In this document: positions 1-8,782 of the stretch, piece by piece | Layout: the number at the start of each line of letters is the position of its first letter | How positions within the stretch are numbered: the first letter of the stretch is position 1 | Assembly: GCA_003367665.1 (NCBI GenBank) | Contig: QKXI01000001.1 | Coordinates: 186,001-250,000, forward strand | Source: Leifsonia sp. ku-ls | Lineage (GTDB): Bacteria; Actinomycetota; Actinomycetes; Actinomycetales; Microbacteriaceae | Reading direction: 5' to 3' | DNA length: 64,000 nucleotides | Translations under genes and position numbers: made by a program | Notes under the pieces: model-generated | Told to the model about the DNA's origin: nothing | The model's input: the letters and a program-made list of their open reading frames with translations, nothing else | Databases searched by the model: none

Positions 1-552
1 CGCCCAGAGCAGGCTCAGCGGGTCGCCGGTCGACGGGATGGTGTACGCGCCGATCGCGGACAGCCCGAACAGCACCGACCCGACCAGGTTGAGTCCGGTG
101 CCGTGCCAGGTGCGCGCGCTCGGATCCCACAGCCGTTCCCGGTCGACGGTCGCGGCGACGGCGAGGGCGCTGGAGACCAGGAAGCAGATCGACCCGAACG
201 CGTCGGGCCGCCAGCCGTTCCCGACCCGCGCCGCGCTGTTGGCGGAGACGATGAGCGCCTCGGTGGTGCTCACGTTGAAGAACAGCGTCCCGACGAACTG
301 CACCGCCGCCGCCCACCAGTCGTACCGGTCGGGCGCGTTGCTCTCCCGGCGCGGCGGCCGGCGACCGCTGAGGGCGAGCTGGATGAACGCCGCGGCGGTG
401 AAGAACAGTGCGCCGACGAAGAACGTGAGGTTGGCGGCGACGTCGCCGACCGCGTCCTGATAGGCGGGAACGGCGCCGACCAGGAAGAACAGCGAGCCGA
501 TCGCGAAGCCCCAGGCCTCGCGCCGCAGGCGAGTCGACCGCTGTGCCGTCAT
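1..552 (-). CDS. Integral membrane protein, YrhK-like (partial at window edge)
   Basis: This is an open frame on the minus strand that starts at ATG 552 and runs off the left edge of the window, so the C-terminus is missing. The visible 184 residues contain about five hydrophobic segments. Two Gly-Ser-Leu/Val-Phe stretches (for example GSLFFLVGAVPAY near residue 19 and GSVLFGLSAIGAY near 161) recall the repeated half-motif of YrhK-type membrane proteins. It is separated from mnmA by about 60 bp and is read in the same direction. No enzymatic motif is visible and the function is unknown. The family assignment is tentative; that it is a membrane protein is clear from the sequence. Confidence 0.6.
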   Translation of the reverse strand, partial: MTAQRSTRLRREAWGFAIGSLFFLVGAVPAYQDAVGDVAANLTFFVGALFFTAAAFIQLALSGRRPPRRESNAPDRYDWWAAAVQFVGTLFFNVSTTEALIVSANSAARVGNGWRPDAFGSICFLVSSALAVAATVDRERLWDPSARTWHGTGLNLVGSVLFGLSAIGAYTIPSTGDPLSLLWA

Positions 553-612
553 GGCGGGAGCCTAGGACGCGGCCGGCCCCTCCGGGAAGCCTGTGGTGTC
601 GGGCGCTCGTGC

Positions 613-1722
613 TCAGACGGGGACGGCGGAGACCGTCCGGTCGATCGTCGTCTGCCCCAGCACGCGCGTCCCGACGTACACCACGGCGGTCTGGCCGGGC
701 GCGACGCCGTTGAGCGGCACGTCGGGCCGGATGACGAGCTCGCCGTCCGTGACCGACGCCACCGCGGGCACCGGGTCGGCGTGCGCCCGGATCTGCACCT
801 CGCACGCGAACGGGGTCGCCGGGTCGACGGGCGGAAGACCGGCCCAGGTGAACCGCGATCCGGCGATCTCGGCGATGTCGAGCGCCTCGCGCGGGCCGAC
901 CACGACCTGGTTCTCCTTCGGCCGCACCTCCAGCACGAACCGCGGGCGGCCGTCCGGCGACGGGAATCCGACGTTCAGGCCCTTGCGCTGGCCGACGGTG
1001 TACGCGTGCGCGCCCCCGTGGGTGCCGAGGCGGTTGCCCTCGCGGTCGACGATGTCGCCGGTCGCCGTGCCGACGCGCTCCGCCAGCCAGCCGCGGGTGT
1101 CGCCGTCGGGGATGAAGCAGATGTCGTGCGAGTCCGGCTTGTTCGCGACGGCCAGGCCGCGGGCGGCGGCCTCCGCGCGCACCTCGGCCTTCGAGGGCGT
1201 CGCGCCGAGCGGGAACATGGCGTGCGCGAGCTGCTCCGCGGTGAGCACGCCGAGCACGTAGGACTGGTCCTTCGCCCAGGCGCTCGCGCGGTGCAGCTCG
1301 CGGTTGCCGTGCTCGTCCGTCACGATGGCCGCGTAGTGGCCGGTGCAGACCGCGTCGAAGCCGAGGTCGAGCGCCTTCTCCAGCAGGGCGGCGAACTTGA
1401 TGCGCTCGTTGCAGCGCATACACGGGTTCGGCGTGCGGCCGGCGGAGTACTCGGCGATGAAGTCGTCGACCACGTCGAGCTTGAACCGCTCGGAGAAGTC
1501 CCACACGTAGTACGGGATGCCGATGATGTTGGCCGCGCGCTGCGCATCCATCGAGTCCTCGATCGTGCAGCACCCGCGGCTGCCGGTGCGCAGCGTGCCC
1601 GGCATGCGCGACAGCGCCAGATGGACGCCGACCACGTCGTGCCCCGCCTCGACGGCGCGCGCCGCCGCCACCGCGGAGTCCACCCCGCCGCTCATCGCCG
1701 CCAGAACCTTCACCCGCCCCAT
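613..1722 (-). CDS. mnmA: tRNA-specific 2-thiouridylase MnmA
   Basis: MnmA makes the 2-thio group of uridine 34 in Lys, Glu and Gln tRNAs, using ATP and a persulfide. The 369-residue product has the usual family length. The PP-loop SGGVDS lies at residues 11-16, the first catalytic Cys at about 101 in NPCMRC, and the persulfide Cys at about 202 in SHDICFIP. Start ATG 1722 was chosen because it puts the PP-loop at the usual distance from the N-terminus; the longer frame upstream reads through repeat DNA and is not believable. A cysteine desulfurase is the next gene upstream on the same strand, which fits sulfur relay. The repeat array at 1783-2240 fills the gap between them. Confidence 0.95.
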   Translation of the reverse strand: MGRVKVLAAMSGGVDSAVAAARAVEAGHDVVGVHLALSRMPGTLRTGSRGCCTIEDSMDAQRAANIIGIPYYVWDFSERFKLDVVDDFIAEYSAGRTPNPCMRCNERIKFAALLEKALDLGFDAVCTGHYAAIVTDEHGNRELHRASAWAKDQSYVLGVLTAEQLAHAMFPLGATPSKAEVRAEAAARGLAVANKPDSHDICFIPDGDTRGWLAERVGTATGDIVDREGNRLGTHGGAHAYTVGQRKGLNVGFPSPDGRPRFVLEVRPKENQVVVGPREALDIAEIAGSRFTWAGLPPVDPATPFACEVQIRAHADPVPAVASVTDGELVIRPDVPLNGVAPGQTAVVYVGTRVLGQTTIDRTVSAVPV

Positions 1723-1782
1723 CCTACCGCCGCCCCCTGGTACCCGCCCCTCGTCCGCTCCCCTCCCCGAGCCCGCCCACTG

Positions 1783-2240
1783 GTGACACCTCGTCACCAC
1801 CCGCCGTCGCTGGTGACAAGATGTCACCACTCGGCGGCGGTAGTGACGACATGTCACCACTCGGCAGTGGTGACGAGATGTCACCACTCGCGGGCGGTAG
1901 TGACCCAGATGTCACCAATCGGCGCGGATGGTGACGAGATGTCACCACTCGGCGACAGTGGTGACCAGATGTCACCAATGGGCGCGGATGGTGACGAGAT
2001 GTCACCACTCGCGGGCGGTAGTGACGAGATGTCACCACTCGAGAGCGTTGGTGACGAGATGTCACCACTCGAGTGGTGACGAGATCTCACCACTCCAGAG
2101 CGTTGGTGACGACATGTCACCACTCGGCAGTGGTGACGTGATGTCACCACTCGCGAGCGTTGGTGACGAGATGTCACGACTCGGGAGCGTTGGTGACGAG
2201 ATGTCACCACTCGGCGCGGATGGTGAGCGGGTGTCGTCAC
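1783..2240. repeat. Tandem array of about 16 palindromic GTGAC-N5-GTCAC repeats
   Basis: The 559 bp gap between the cysteine desulfurase stop and the mnmA start is almost filled by a repeat. The core is GTGAC, five bases (most often GAGAT), then GTCAC. Good copies extend the arms to GAGTGGTGAC and GTCACCACTC, giving 10 bp arms. Cores begin at 1783, 1813, 1843, 1870, 1900, 1931, 1961, 1991, 2021, 2051, 2076, 2106, 2133, 2163, 2193 and, degenerate, 2223. Spacing is usually 30 bp, sometimes 25-27. The bases between cores vary and look like recombined blocks (GGCGCGGAT, GGCGGTA, GAGCGTT). No direct-repeat-plus-unique-spacer structure of a CRISPR is present. Function unknown: protein-binding array, REP-like element or transcript hairpins are all possible. 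Confidence 0.9.
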
Positions 2241-2281
2241 CCGGTGGCGCGGGTGCCGGGAGGCCGCCGCCCAGCGGCGTC

Positions 2282-3463
2282 TCAGCGCGCGAGGCGGGTG
2301 GGGCGCTCGGCCAGGCCGGCGCGGGAGGCCTGCGCGAAGGCGGCGGGGAGGGCGGCGAGCAGGGCGTCCACGTCGGCCTCGGTCGAGGTGCGGCCCAGCG
2401 TGAAGCGCAGCGCGCTGCGGGCCTCCTCCTCGGTGCGGCCCATCGCGAGCAGCACGTGCGACGGCTCCGGGATGCCGGCCTGGCACGCCGAGCCGGTCGA
2501 GACGGACACCCCGGCCATGTCGAGCAGGAACAGCAGCGAGTCGCCCTGCGCGCCGGGGAACGTGAAGTGCGCGTTCGACGCGACGCGCTTCCCCGACGCC
2601 GGCTCCGGGCCGCTCAGCACCGCCTCCGGAACGGCCTCGCGCACGCCGCGGATGAGCCGGTCGCGCAGCGCGGTCAGCCGTGCCGTCTCTTCCTCCCGCT
2701 CGGCCTCCGCCGCGCGGGCCGCCACCGCGAAGGACACCGCGGCCGCCACGTCCTGCGTCCCGCTGCGCACCTGGCGCTGCTGGCCGCCGCCGTGGAGGAG
2801 CGGCACCACCGTGGACGCGCGGCTCAGCACCAGCGCGCCGATCCCGACCGGGCCGCCGATCTTGTGCGCGGAGACGCTCAGCGCGTCCACCCCCAGGGCG
2901 TGGAAGTCGAGCGGCAGGTGGCCGTACGCCGCCACCGCGTCCACGTGGACGGGCACCCCCGCCGCGCGCGCGACCGCGGCGAGCGCCGCCACGGGCTGCA
3001 CGGTGCCGACCTCGTTGTTGACCGCGAGGAAGGTCAGCAGCGCGACGTCGTCGCCGTCGATCGCCGCCGGCACGGCGATGCGGCCGTCGCGGTCGAGCGG
3101 CAGCCAGTCCGGTCGGGCGCCCTCCGCGCGCTCCAGCCACTCGACGGTGTCGAGCGTCGCGTGGTGCTCGCCGCCTGGCGCGAGGATGCGGGAGCGCCGC
3201 CCGCCGTCGACGCGCGCCCAGTACATCCCCTTGACCGCGAGGTTGATCGCCTCGGTGCCGCCGGAGGTGAACACGATCTCGATCGGGTCGGCGCCGAGCG
3301 TCGCGGCGACGGTCTCGCGCGCCTCTTCCAGCATCCGCCTGGCCTGCTGGCCCTGGCTGTGGATGCTGGAGGGGTTGCCGACGACGCCCATGGCCTCGGT
3401 GTAGGCGGCGATCGCCTCCGGGCGCATCGGCGTGGTGGCGGCGTGGTCGAGGTAGACCGGCAC
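2282..3463 (-). CDS. Cysteine desulfurase, NifS/IscS class
   Basis: A PLP enzyme that removes sulfur from L-cysteine and holds it as an enzyme persulfide. With start GTG 3463 the protein has 393 residues and opens with VPVYLDHAATTP, the standard family N-terminus. The PLP lysine is near residue 201 in SVSAHKIGGP, and the active-site cysteine near 327 in STGSACQAG. A start further upstream would overlap the divergent glgX gene. The 49 bp between this start and glgX must hold both promoters or leaders. It lies directly upstream of mnmA on the same strand, as in other actinobacteria where the desulfurase feeds MnmA. Whether it also serves Fe-S assembly cannot be told from sequence. Confidence 0.93.
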   Translation of the reverse strand: MPVYLDHAATTPMRPEAIAAYTEAMGVVGNPSSIHSQGQQARRMLEEARETVAATLGADPIEIVFTSGGTEAINLAVKGMYWARVDGGRRSRILAPGGEHHATLDTVEWLERAEGARPDWLPLDRDGRIAVPAAIDGDDVALLTFLAVNNEVGTVQPVAALAAVARAAGVPVHVDAVAAYGHLPLDFHALGVDALSVSAHKIGGPVGIGALVLSRASTVVPLLHGGGQQRQVRSGTQDVAAAVSFAVAARAAEAEREEETARLTALRDRLIRGVREAVPEAVLSGPEPASGKRVASNAHFTFPGAQGDSLLFLLDMAGVSVSTGSACQAGIPEPSHVLLAMGRTEEEARSALRFTLGRTSTEADVDALLAALPAAFAQASRAGLAERPTRLAR

Positions 3464-3512
3464 GGTGTTCTCCGAGCTTTCTCTCCGGACGGGTATCACT
3501 ACTGTAGATCGC

Positions 3513-5597
3513 ATGACCTCGTCCGATCCCCTGCGCAACCTGGGTGTACGTGTCGGGCAGCAGGCCGGTGAGCTGCGGGTGTTCTCCGCGAACGCGGACG
3601 CCATGGAGCTGTGCCTGTTCGACAAGGCCGACCCGAACTGGCTGGTCAAGTCGGTGCCGATGACGCGGGATGCGAACGGCGTCTGGGTCGGCCGTTCGCG
3701 CTCGCTCACCGTCGGCACCCGGTACGCGCTCCGAGTCTCAGGACCGACCGCGCCCGCCAACTCCTTCGACCCGGAGGCGCTGCTGATCGACCCGTACGCC
3801 CGGGGCCTCGTGCGCGTCGGAACGGACGGCTGGCGCTCCGTCGTGGTCTCGGACGGCTTCGACTGGGGCGACGCCCGCAAGCCGAACACGCCGCTCGACC
3901 ACACCGTGGTCTACGAGGCGCACGTGAAGGGCATCAGCCGGCTGAATCCCGACGTGCCGGAGGAGCTGCGCGGCAGTTACGCGGGTCTCGCCCACGAGTC
4001 GACCATCGCGTACTTGAAAGACCTGGGCGTCACCGCCGTGGAGCTGCTCCCGGTGCACGCGTTCGTGTCGGAGCAGCGGCTGGTGCAGGAGGGCCTCACC
4101 AACTACTGGGGCTACAACACGCTCAACTTCTTCACCCCACACACGCCGTACGCCTCGCGCGCCGCGCAGGCCGCCGGTCCCGCGGCCGTGCTCGCCGAGT
4201 TCAAGGGCATGGTCAAGCTGCTGCACCTCGCGGGCATCGAGGTGATCCTGGACGTGGTCTACAACCACACCGCGGAGGAGGGCATCGGGGGCCCGCGCAC
4301 GAGCTTCCGCGGCATCGACAATGCGACCTACTACCGACACGACGACTCCGGCGCGTACATCGACGTGACCGGATGCGGCAACACGGTCGACTTCGGCAAC
4401 CCGGTGCCGCAGCGGCTGGTGCTCGACTCGCTCCGCTACTGGGCGAACGAGGTGCAGATCGACGGGTTCCGGTTCGATCTGGCGGCGACGCTCGGCCGCG
4501 GGACGGACGCGTCCTTCCACCGCGACCATCCGCTGCTCGCCGCGGCGCAGTCCGATCCGGCGCTGCAGGGCGTGAAGCTCATCGCCGAGCCGTGGGACGT
4601 CGGCCTGGGCGGCTGGCAGACCGGCAACTTCCCCGGCCCGGCCGACGGGCACGCCGGCTGGTCGGAGTGGAACGATCGCTACCGCGACCGGGTGCGCAAC
4701 TTCTGGCTGGCCGACATCGCCGAGGCCCGCCGCAACGGGCAGGCGCCGGTGGGGATCGGCGGCTTCGCGACACGGCTGGCCGGCTCCTCCAACACCTTCT
4801 CGCCAGAGCGCGGCCCGCTGGCGTCGGTGAACTTCGTGACCGCGCACGACGGCTTCACGATGGCCGACCTGACCGCGTACGACGTCAAGCACAACCTCGG
4901 CAACGGCGAGGACAACCGCGACGGCACGGACAACAACCGGTCGTTCAACCACGGCGTCGAGGGACCGACGGTGGACGAAGCTGTGCTGCTGACCCGGGCG
5001 AAGGCCGTGCGCAACCTGATGGGGACGCTGCTGCTGTCGGCGGGCGTGCCGATGATCACCGCCGGCGACGAGTACGGCCGCAGCCAGCGCGGGAACAACA
5101 ACGCGTACTGCCACGACAGCGAGCTCACCTGGCTGAGCTGGCTGCGCACGCGCGAGCAGCGGGAACTGTACGAGACGACGAAGCGGCTGTTGCAGCTGCG
5201 CCGCGAGAACCCGGCGCTGCGTCCCGCCCGCTACGCGGTCGACGGCCAGACCACGCCGAACGCCAGCCACATGGACTGGTACGACGCCACCGGGCAGCGG
5301 ATGGACGACGACGACTGGAACTCGCCGGAGAACCGCACGCTGCAGTACCTGGCGGCGTCGACGCCCGACAAGGAGGAGTTCAACCGCATCCTCCTCATCG
5401 TGCATGGCGTGGAGGACGACGTGGAGGTCTCGCTCCCGCAGGCGCCCGGCGTCACCTCGTACCGCCTGCTGTGGGACTCGGCGACCGAGGTCCCGATCTC
5501 GGAGGACGAGGCGGACCTCCCGCCGGGGACGACGCGCCTGGTCGGCGGAACCTCGATGCAGCTCTACCGGGCGAACGGACCGCGGGTGGTGTCCTGA
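3513..5597 (+). CDS. glgX: Glycogen debranching enzyme GlgX
   Basis: GlgX hydrolyses the alpha-1,6 bonds of phosphorylase limit glycogen. It is a GH13 protein of 694 residues, a usual GlgX length. An N-terminal carbohydrate-binding module is followed by the barrel. The nucleophile Asp is near residue 321 in GFRFDLA, the acid/base Glu near 359 in IAEPWDVG, and the third Asp lies in FVTAHDGFTMADL. ATG 3513 gives MTSSDPLRNLGVRVG, the normal start; an in-frame ATG 48 bp upstream adds no conserved sequence. The stop TGA overlaps the ATG of the next gene by one base, so the two are probably translationally coupled. Confidence 0.94.
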   Translation: MTSSDPLRNLGVRVGQQAGELRVFSANADAMELCLFDKADPNWLVKSVPMTRDANGVWVGRSRSLTVGTRYALRVSGPTAPANSFDPEALLIDPYARGLVRVGTDGWRSVVVSDGFDWGDARKPNTPLDHTVVYEAHVKGISRLNPDVPEELRGSYAGLAHESTIAYLKDLGVTAVELLPVHAFVSEQRLVQEGLTNYWGYNTLNFFTPHTPYASRAAQAAGPAAVLAEFKGMVKLLHLAGIEVILDVVYNHTAEEGIGGPRTSFRGIDNATYYRHDDSGAYIDVTGCGNTVDFGNPVPQRLVLDSLRYWANEVQIDGFRFDLAATLGRGTDASFHRDHPLLAAAQSDPALQGVKLIAEPWDVGLGGWQTGNFPGPADGHAGWSEWNDRYRDRVRNFWLADIAEARRNGQAPVGIGGFATRLAGSSNTFSPERGPLASVNFVTAHDGFTMADLTAYDVKHNLGNGEDNRDGTDNNRSFNHGVEGPTVDEAVLLTRAKAVRNLMGTLLLSAGVPMITAGDEYGRSQRGNNNAYCHDSELTWLSWLRTREQRELYETTKRLLQLRRENPALRPARYAVDGQTTPNASHMDWYDATGQRMDDDDWNSPENRTLQYLAASTPDKEEFNRILLIVHGVEDDVEVSLPQAPGVTSYRLLWDSATEVPISEDEADLPPGTTRLVGGTSMQLYRANGPRVVS

Positions 5598-6085
5598 TGG
5601 CGAAGCAGAAGGCTGCGGCGGGCACGCCGGCGACGGTGGCGCTCACGGCGCTGGGCCTGCCGTTCACCGCGCACCCGTACGAGCACGACCCCTCCGCACC
5701 GTCGTTCGGCCTCGAGGCGGCCGAGGCGCTCGGGGTCGAGCCCGACCGCGTCTTCAAGACGCTGCTCGCGGACACCGACCTCGGCCTCGTCGTGGGCGTG
5801 GTGCCGGTGACCGGGATGCTCGACCTGAAGGCCCTGGCCGCGGCGGTCGGCGCGAAGCGGGCCGCGATGGCCGACCCCGCCGTGGCCGAGCGCCGCACCG
5901 GCTACGTCGTCGGCGGCATCAGCCCGATCGGCCAGAAGTCCCGCCACGTCACGGTCGTCGACGAGACCGCGCAGCTGTTCGACACGGTCTTCGTCTCCGG
6001 CGGAAAGCGCGGCTTCGACGTCGAGCTCTCCCCCGCCGACCTCCTCACCGCGACCGCCGGCCGCTACGCCCCGATCGCCAAGTAG
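5597..6085 (+). CDS. ybaK: YbaK/EbsC-type Cys-tRNA deacylase
   Basis: A 162-residue YbaK-domain protein. Members hydrolyse mischarged Cys-tRNA(Pro) or similar aminoacyl-tRNAs in trans. Family features seen are the FKTLLAD segment around residue 53, the conserved lysine of the fold, and the GGISPIGQK motif near residue 115 that shapes the substrate pocket. The ATG overlaps the glgX stop as TGATG, so it is likely read from the glgX message although the functions are unrelated. A long bidirectional hairpin follows the stop. The family is firm; the exact tRNA substrate is inferred from the family only. Confidence 0.88.
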   Translation: MAKQKAAAGTPATVALTALGLPFTAHPYEHDPSAPSFGLEAAEALGVEPDRVFKTLLADTDLGLVVGVVPVTGMLDLKALAAAVGAKRAAMADPAVAERRTGYVVGGISPIGQKSRHVTVVDETAQLFDTVFVSGGKRGFDVELSPADLLTATAGRYAPIAK

Positions 6086-6086
6086 C

Positions 6087-6161
6087 CCCCTTCATCGCTT
6101 CCTCGCTTAATCCGTCGACACGCCGTCGGAAGCCGGATTAATCGAGGAAGCGATGAAGGGG
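6087..6161. terminator. Bidirectional terminator hairpin between ybaK and glgP
   Basis: A long inverted repeat lies between two convergent genes. The left arm begins CCCCTTCATCGCTTCCTCG and ends TTAATCCG; the right arm mirrors it from CGGATTAA to GAAGGGG, with one mismatch and a loop of about 20 bases. It starts one base after the ybaK stop and ends just before the glgP stop at 6167. It would act in both directions. Confidence 0.85.
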
Positions 6162-6166
6162 CCGGG

Positions 6167-8749
6167 TCAGGAGGCGGTGGTGACGAGGCCGAGCTCGGCG
6201 GGAGTGAGCAGGAGGTCGTTGACGGGGACGACGCGGACGGTGTAACCGAAGGAGCCCGCCCAGGCCAGGCGCACCGTTCCGACGAACTCGTGGGCGACCG
6301 AGGCGTCGTGGGTGCCGGGCACCGCGGTGTCCACGGCGAGCGCCTGGCGGTGCACGTCGACCAGCTCGTCGCCGTCCTGGCTGCGGCCGTAGACGACCTG
6401 CACCTCGACGTCGGACGGTGAGAGCCCGTTCAGCTGGACCAGCGCGCGCACGTGCAGCTCGTCGCCCACCTGCGGCACCGCGTCCAGCCCGCCGGCGTCG
6501 ACGTGCGCGACCGCGACGCCGGGCCACGCGGCCGTGACGCGCGCCTTCCAGTCGGCGAGGGACCGGGCGCCCGCGTAGTCGTCGGCGCTGAGCCGGTTCT
6601 CGTACCCGGCCGCCGGCAGGTACAGCCGCTCCACGTACTCGCGCACCATCCGCTCGGCCGACAGCGGGGAGGACAGCGTCGCGAGGGTGTGCCGGATGCG
6701 TGCGACCCACGCCGTCGGCACGCCGTCGGCGTCGCGCTCGTAGAAGCGCGGCGCGATCTGGTGCTCGATCAGGTCGTACATCGCCTCGGCCTCCAGCGCG
6801 TCCCGCTCCGCGCCGTCGCCGGCCGCGTCGGCCGACGGGATCGCCCAGCCGTTCTCGCCGTCGTAGAACTCGTTCCACCAGCCGTCGAGGATCGACAGGT
6901 TGAGCGCGCCGTTGAGGGCCGCCTTCATGCCGGACGTGCCGCAGGCCTCCAGCGGGCGCAGCGGGTTGTTCAGCCACACGTCGGTGCCCGGGTACAGCAG
7001 CTGCGCCATCCCGATGTCGTAGTCGGGCAGGAACACCATCCGCTTCCGGATGTCGTTCTCCGACGCGAACTGCACCAGCTTCTGGATGAGCCGCTTGCCC
7101 TCGTCGTCGGCCGGGTGCGACTTGCCGGCGATCACGAACTGCACCGGCCGCTCCGGGTCGGTGAGGATGCGGCGCAGCCGGTCCGGGTCGTGCAGCATCA
7201 GGGTGAGCCGCTTGTAGGTCGGGACGCGCCGGGCGAAGCCGATGGTGAGGACGTTGGGGTCGAGCAGGTCGTCCATCCACGCCGGCGAGATGCCGCCCGG
7301 GTTCTGCTCCGCCCACGCGGCCTCGAGTCGGCGGCGCGCGTCCTGCACCAGCTGCTCGCGCATCCGGTTGCGCACGCCCCACAGGTCGGAGTCGGTCACG
7401 GCGGACGCGTTGCCCCAGTCGGCGTGGGTCGTGTCCTCCGTGCCGAGGCGCTCCAGCGCCAGGGCGCGCAGCATCGGGTCGGTCCAGGTCGGCGCGTGCA
7501 CGCCGTTGGTGACCGAGTCGATCGGCACCTCCTGCGGATCGAAGCCGGGGAAGAGCCCGTTGAACATGTGCCGCGACACGTCGCCGTGCAGCTGGGAGAC
7601 GCCGTTGGCGTGCTGCCCCAGCCGCAGCCCCATGACCGCCATGTTGAAGACGTCGGGCGATCCACCCGGGTAGTCCTCCGCGCCGAGCGGGAGCACCTGG
7701 TCGGCGCTCACGCCCGGGAGCAGCGCGGTGGAGAAGTACCGCTGGACCAGCGCCCGGTCGAACCGGTCGATGCCCGCGGGGACCGGGGTGTGGGTGGTGA
7801 ACACCGTGCCGGCGCGCACCACCTGCAGCGCCTGCTCGAAGGTGAGGCCGTCGCCGATGAGGTCGGAGATGCGCTCCAGCCCGAGGAAGCCGGCGTGGCC
7901 CTCGTTGGTGTGGAACACCTCCGCCGGAGGCGCGCCGGTGAGCTCGGTCCACGCCTTGACGGCGCGCACGCCGCCGATGCCGAGCAGCAGCTCCTGCAGC
8001 AGGCGGTGCTCTCCGCCGCCGCCGTACAGCCGGTCGGTCACCGATCGCAGGCGTTCCTCGTTGTCCGGGATGTCGGTGTCGAGCAGCAGCAGCGTCACGC
8101 GGCCGACCGCGGCCTGCCAGACGCGCGCGTGCAGCACGCCATCCGGCAGGGCCAGCGCGATCTGCACCGGAGAGCCGTCCGGGTTGCGCAGCACGCTCAG
8201 CGGCAGGCCGTCGGGGTCGAGCACGGGGTAGCTCTCCAGCTGCCAGCCGTCGGGCGAGATCGCCTGCGAGAAGTAGCCGGAGCGGTAGAACAGCCCGGCG
8301 GCCACCAGCGGGACGCCGAGGTCGCTCGCCGCCTTCAGGTGGTCGCCGGCCAGGATGCCCAGACCGCCGGAGTACTGCGGCAGGGTGGCCGCGATGCCGA
8401 ATTCCGGCGAGAAGTACGCGATCGTCTGCGGGGCGTCCGACCCGAGCGACTGGTACCAGCGCGGCTCGCCCAGGTAGGAGCGGAGGTCGTCACGGATGTG
8501 GTTCGCCCAGTCGACATAGCCCTGGTCGTTCGCCAGCTCCTGCAGCCGGGAGGGGTCCACCGCGCCGAGCAGCGCGATCGGATCGTGCCTCACCTGCTGC
8601 CACAGCTCGGGCGAGATCCGGGCGAACAGCTCCCGGGTGGGCTCGTGCCAGGACCAGCGGAGGTTGGCGGCGATCTCCTCCAAGGCGGAGAGGTTTTCGG
8701 GGAGGACGGCGCGGACGGTGAATCTACGGATGGCCTTCACCCGGTCCAC
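6167..8749 (-). CDS. glgP: Alpha-glucan phosphorylase (GlgP, GT35)
   Basis: Releases glucose-1-phosphate (or works on maltosyl-type glucans) from alpha-1,4-glucan with PLP and phosphate. The 860-residue protein is of the long actinobacterial type, with the N-terminal segment LSALEEIAANLRWSWHEPT. The PLP lysine is near residue 609 in GTSGMKAALNG; VFHTNEGHAGFL and EFGIAATLPQYSGGLG are typical motifs. The start is GTG 8749, but a GTG nine bases downstream would give the common VKAIRRF beginning and is equally possible. It is divergent from glgE, with about 33 bp between them, and convergent with glgX-ybaK, so storage-glucan breakdown and synthesis genes are packed together. Confidence 0.92.
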   Translation of the reverse strand: MDRVKAIRRFTVRAVLPENLSALEEIAANLRWSWHEPTRELFARISPELWQQVRHDPIALLGAVDPSRLQELANDQGYVDWANHIRDDLRSYLGEPRWYQSLGSDAPQTIAYFSPEFGIAATLPQYSGGLGILAGDHLKAASDLGVPLVAAGLFYRSGYFSQAISPDGWQLESYPVLDPDGLPLSVLRNPDGSPVQIALALPDGVLHARVWQAAVGRVTLLLLDTDIPDNEERLRSVTDRLYGGGGEHRLLQELLLGIGGVRAVKAWTELTGAPPAEVFHTNEGHAGFLGLERISDLIGDGLTFEQALQVVRAGTVFTTHTPVPAGIDRFDRALVQRYFSTALLPGVSADQVLPLGAEDYPGGSPDVFNMAVMGLRLGQHANGVSQLHGDVSRHMFNGLFPGFDPQEVPIDSVTNGVHAPTWTDPMLRALALERLGTEDTTHADWGNASAVTDSDLWGVRNRMREQLVQDARRRLEAAWAEQNPGGISPAWMDDLLDPNVLTIGFARRVPTYKRLTLMLHDPDRLRRILTDPERPVQFVIAGKSHPADDEGKRLIQKLVQFASENDIRKRMVFLPDYDIGMAQLLYPGTDVWLNNPLRPLEACGTSGMKAALNGALNLSILDGWWNEFYDGENGWAIPSADAAGDGAERDALEAEAMYDLIEHQIAPRFYERDADGVPTAWVARIRHTLATLSSPLSAERMVREYVERLYLPAAGYENRLSADDYAGARSLADWKARVTAAWPGVAVAHVDAGGLDAVPQVGDELHVRALVQLNGLSPSDVEVQVVYGRSQDGDELVDVHRQALAVDTAVPGTHDASVAHEFVGTVRLAWAGSFGYTVRVVPVNDLLLTPAELGLVTTAS

Positions 8750-8782
8750 TGTAAACGAGCCTCATGTCGAGCAGGTTAATGA

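Noticed and set aside
1783-2240. CRISPR array
   Set aside because: The inter-core pieces are only about 15 bp, vary little and recur; the repeat core is a short palindrome, and no cas genes are nearby.
1723-2281. Protein genes reading through the palindrome array
   Set aside because: Every frame yields short Asp/Glu/Met/Ser or His/Arg repeats that only reflect the DNA repeat.
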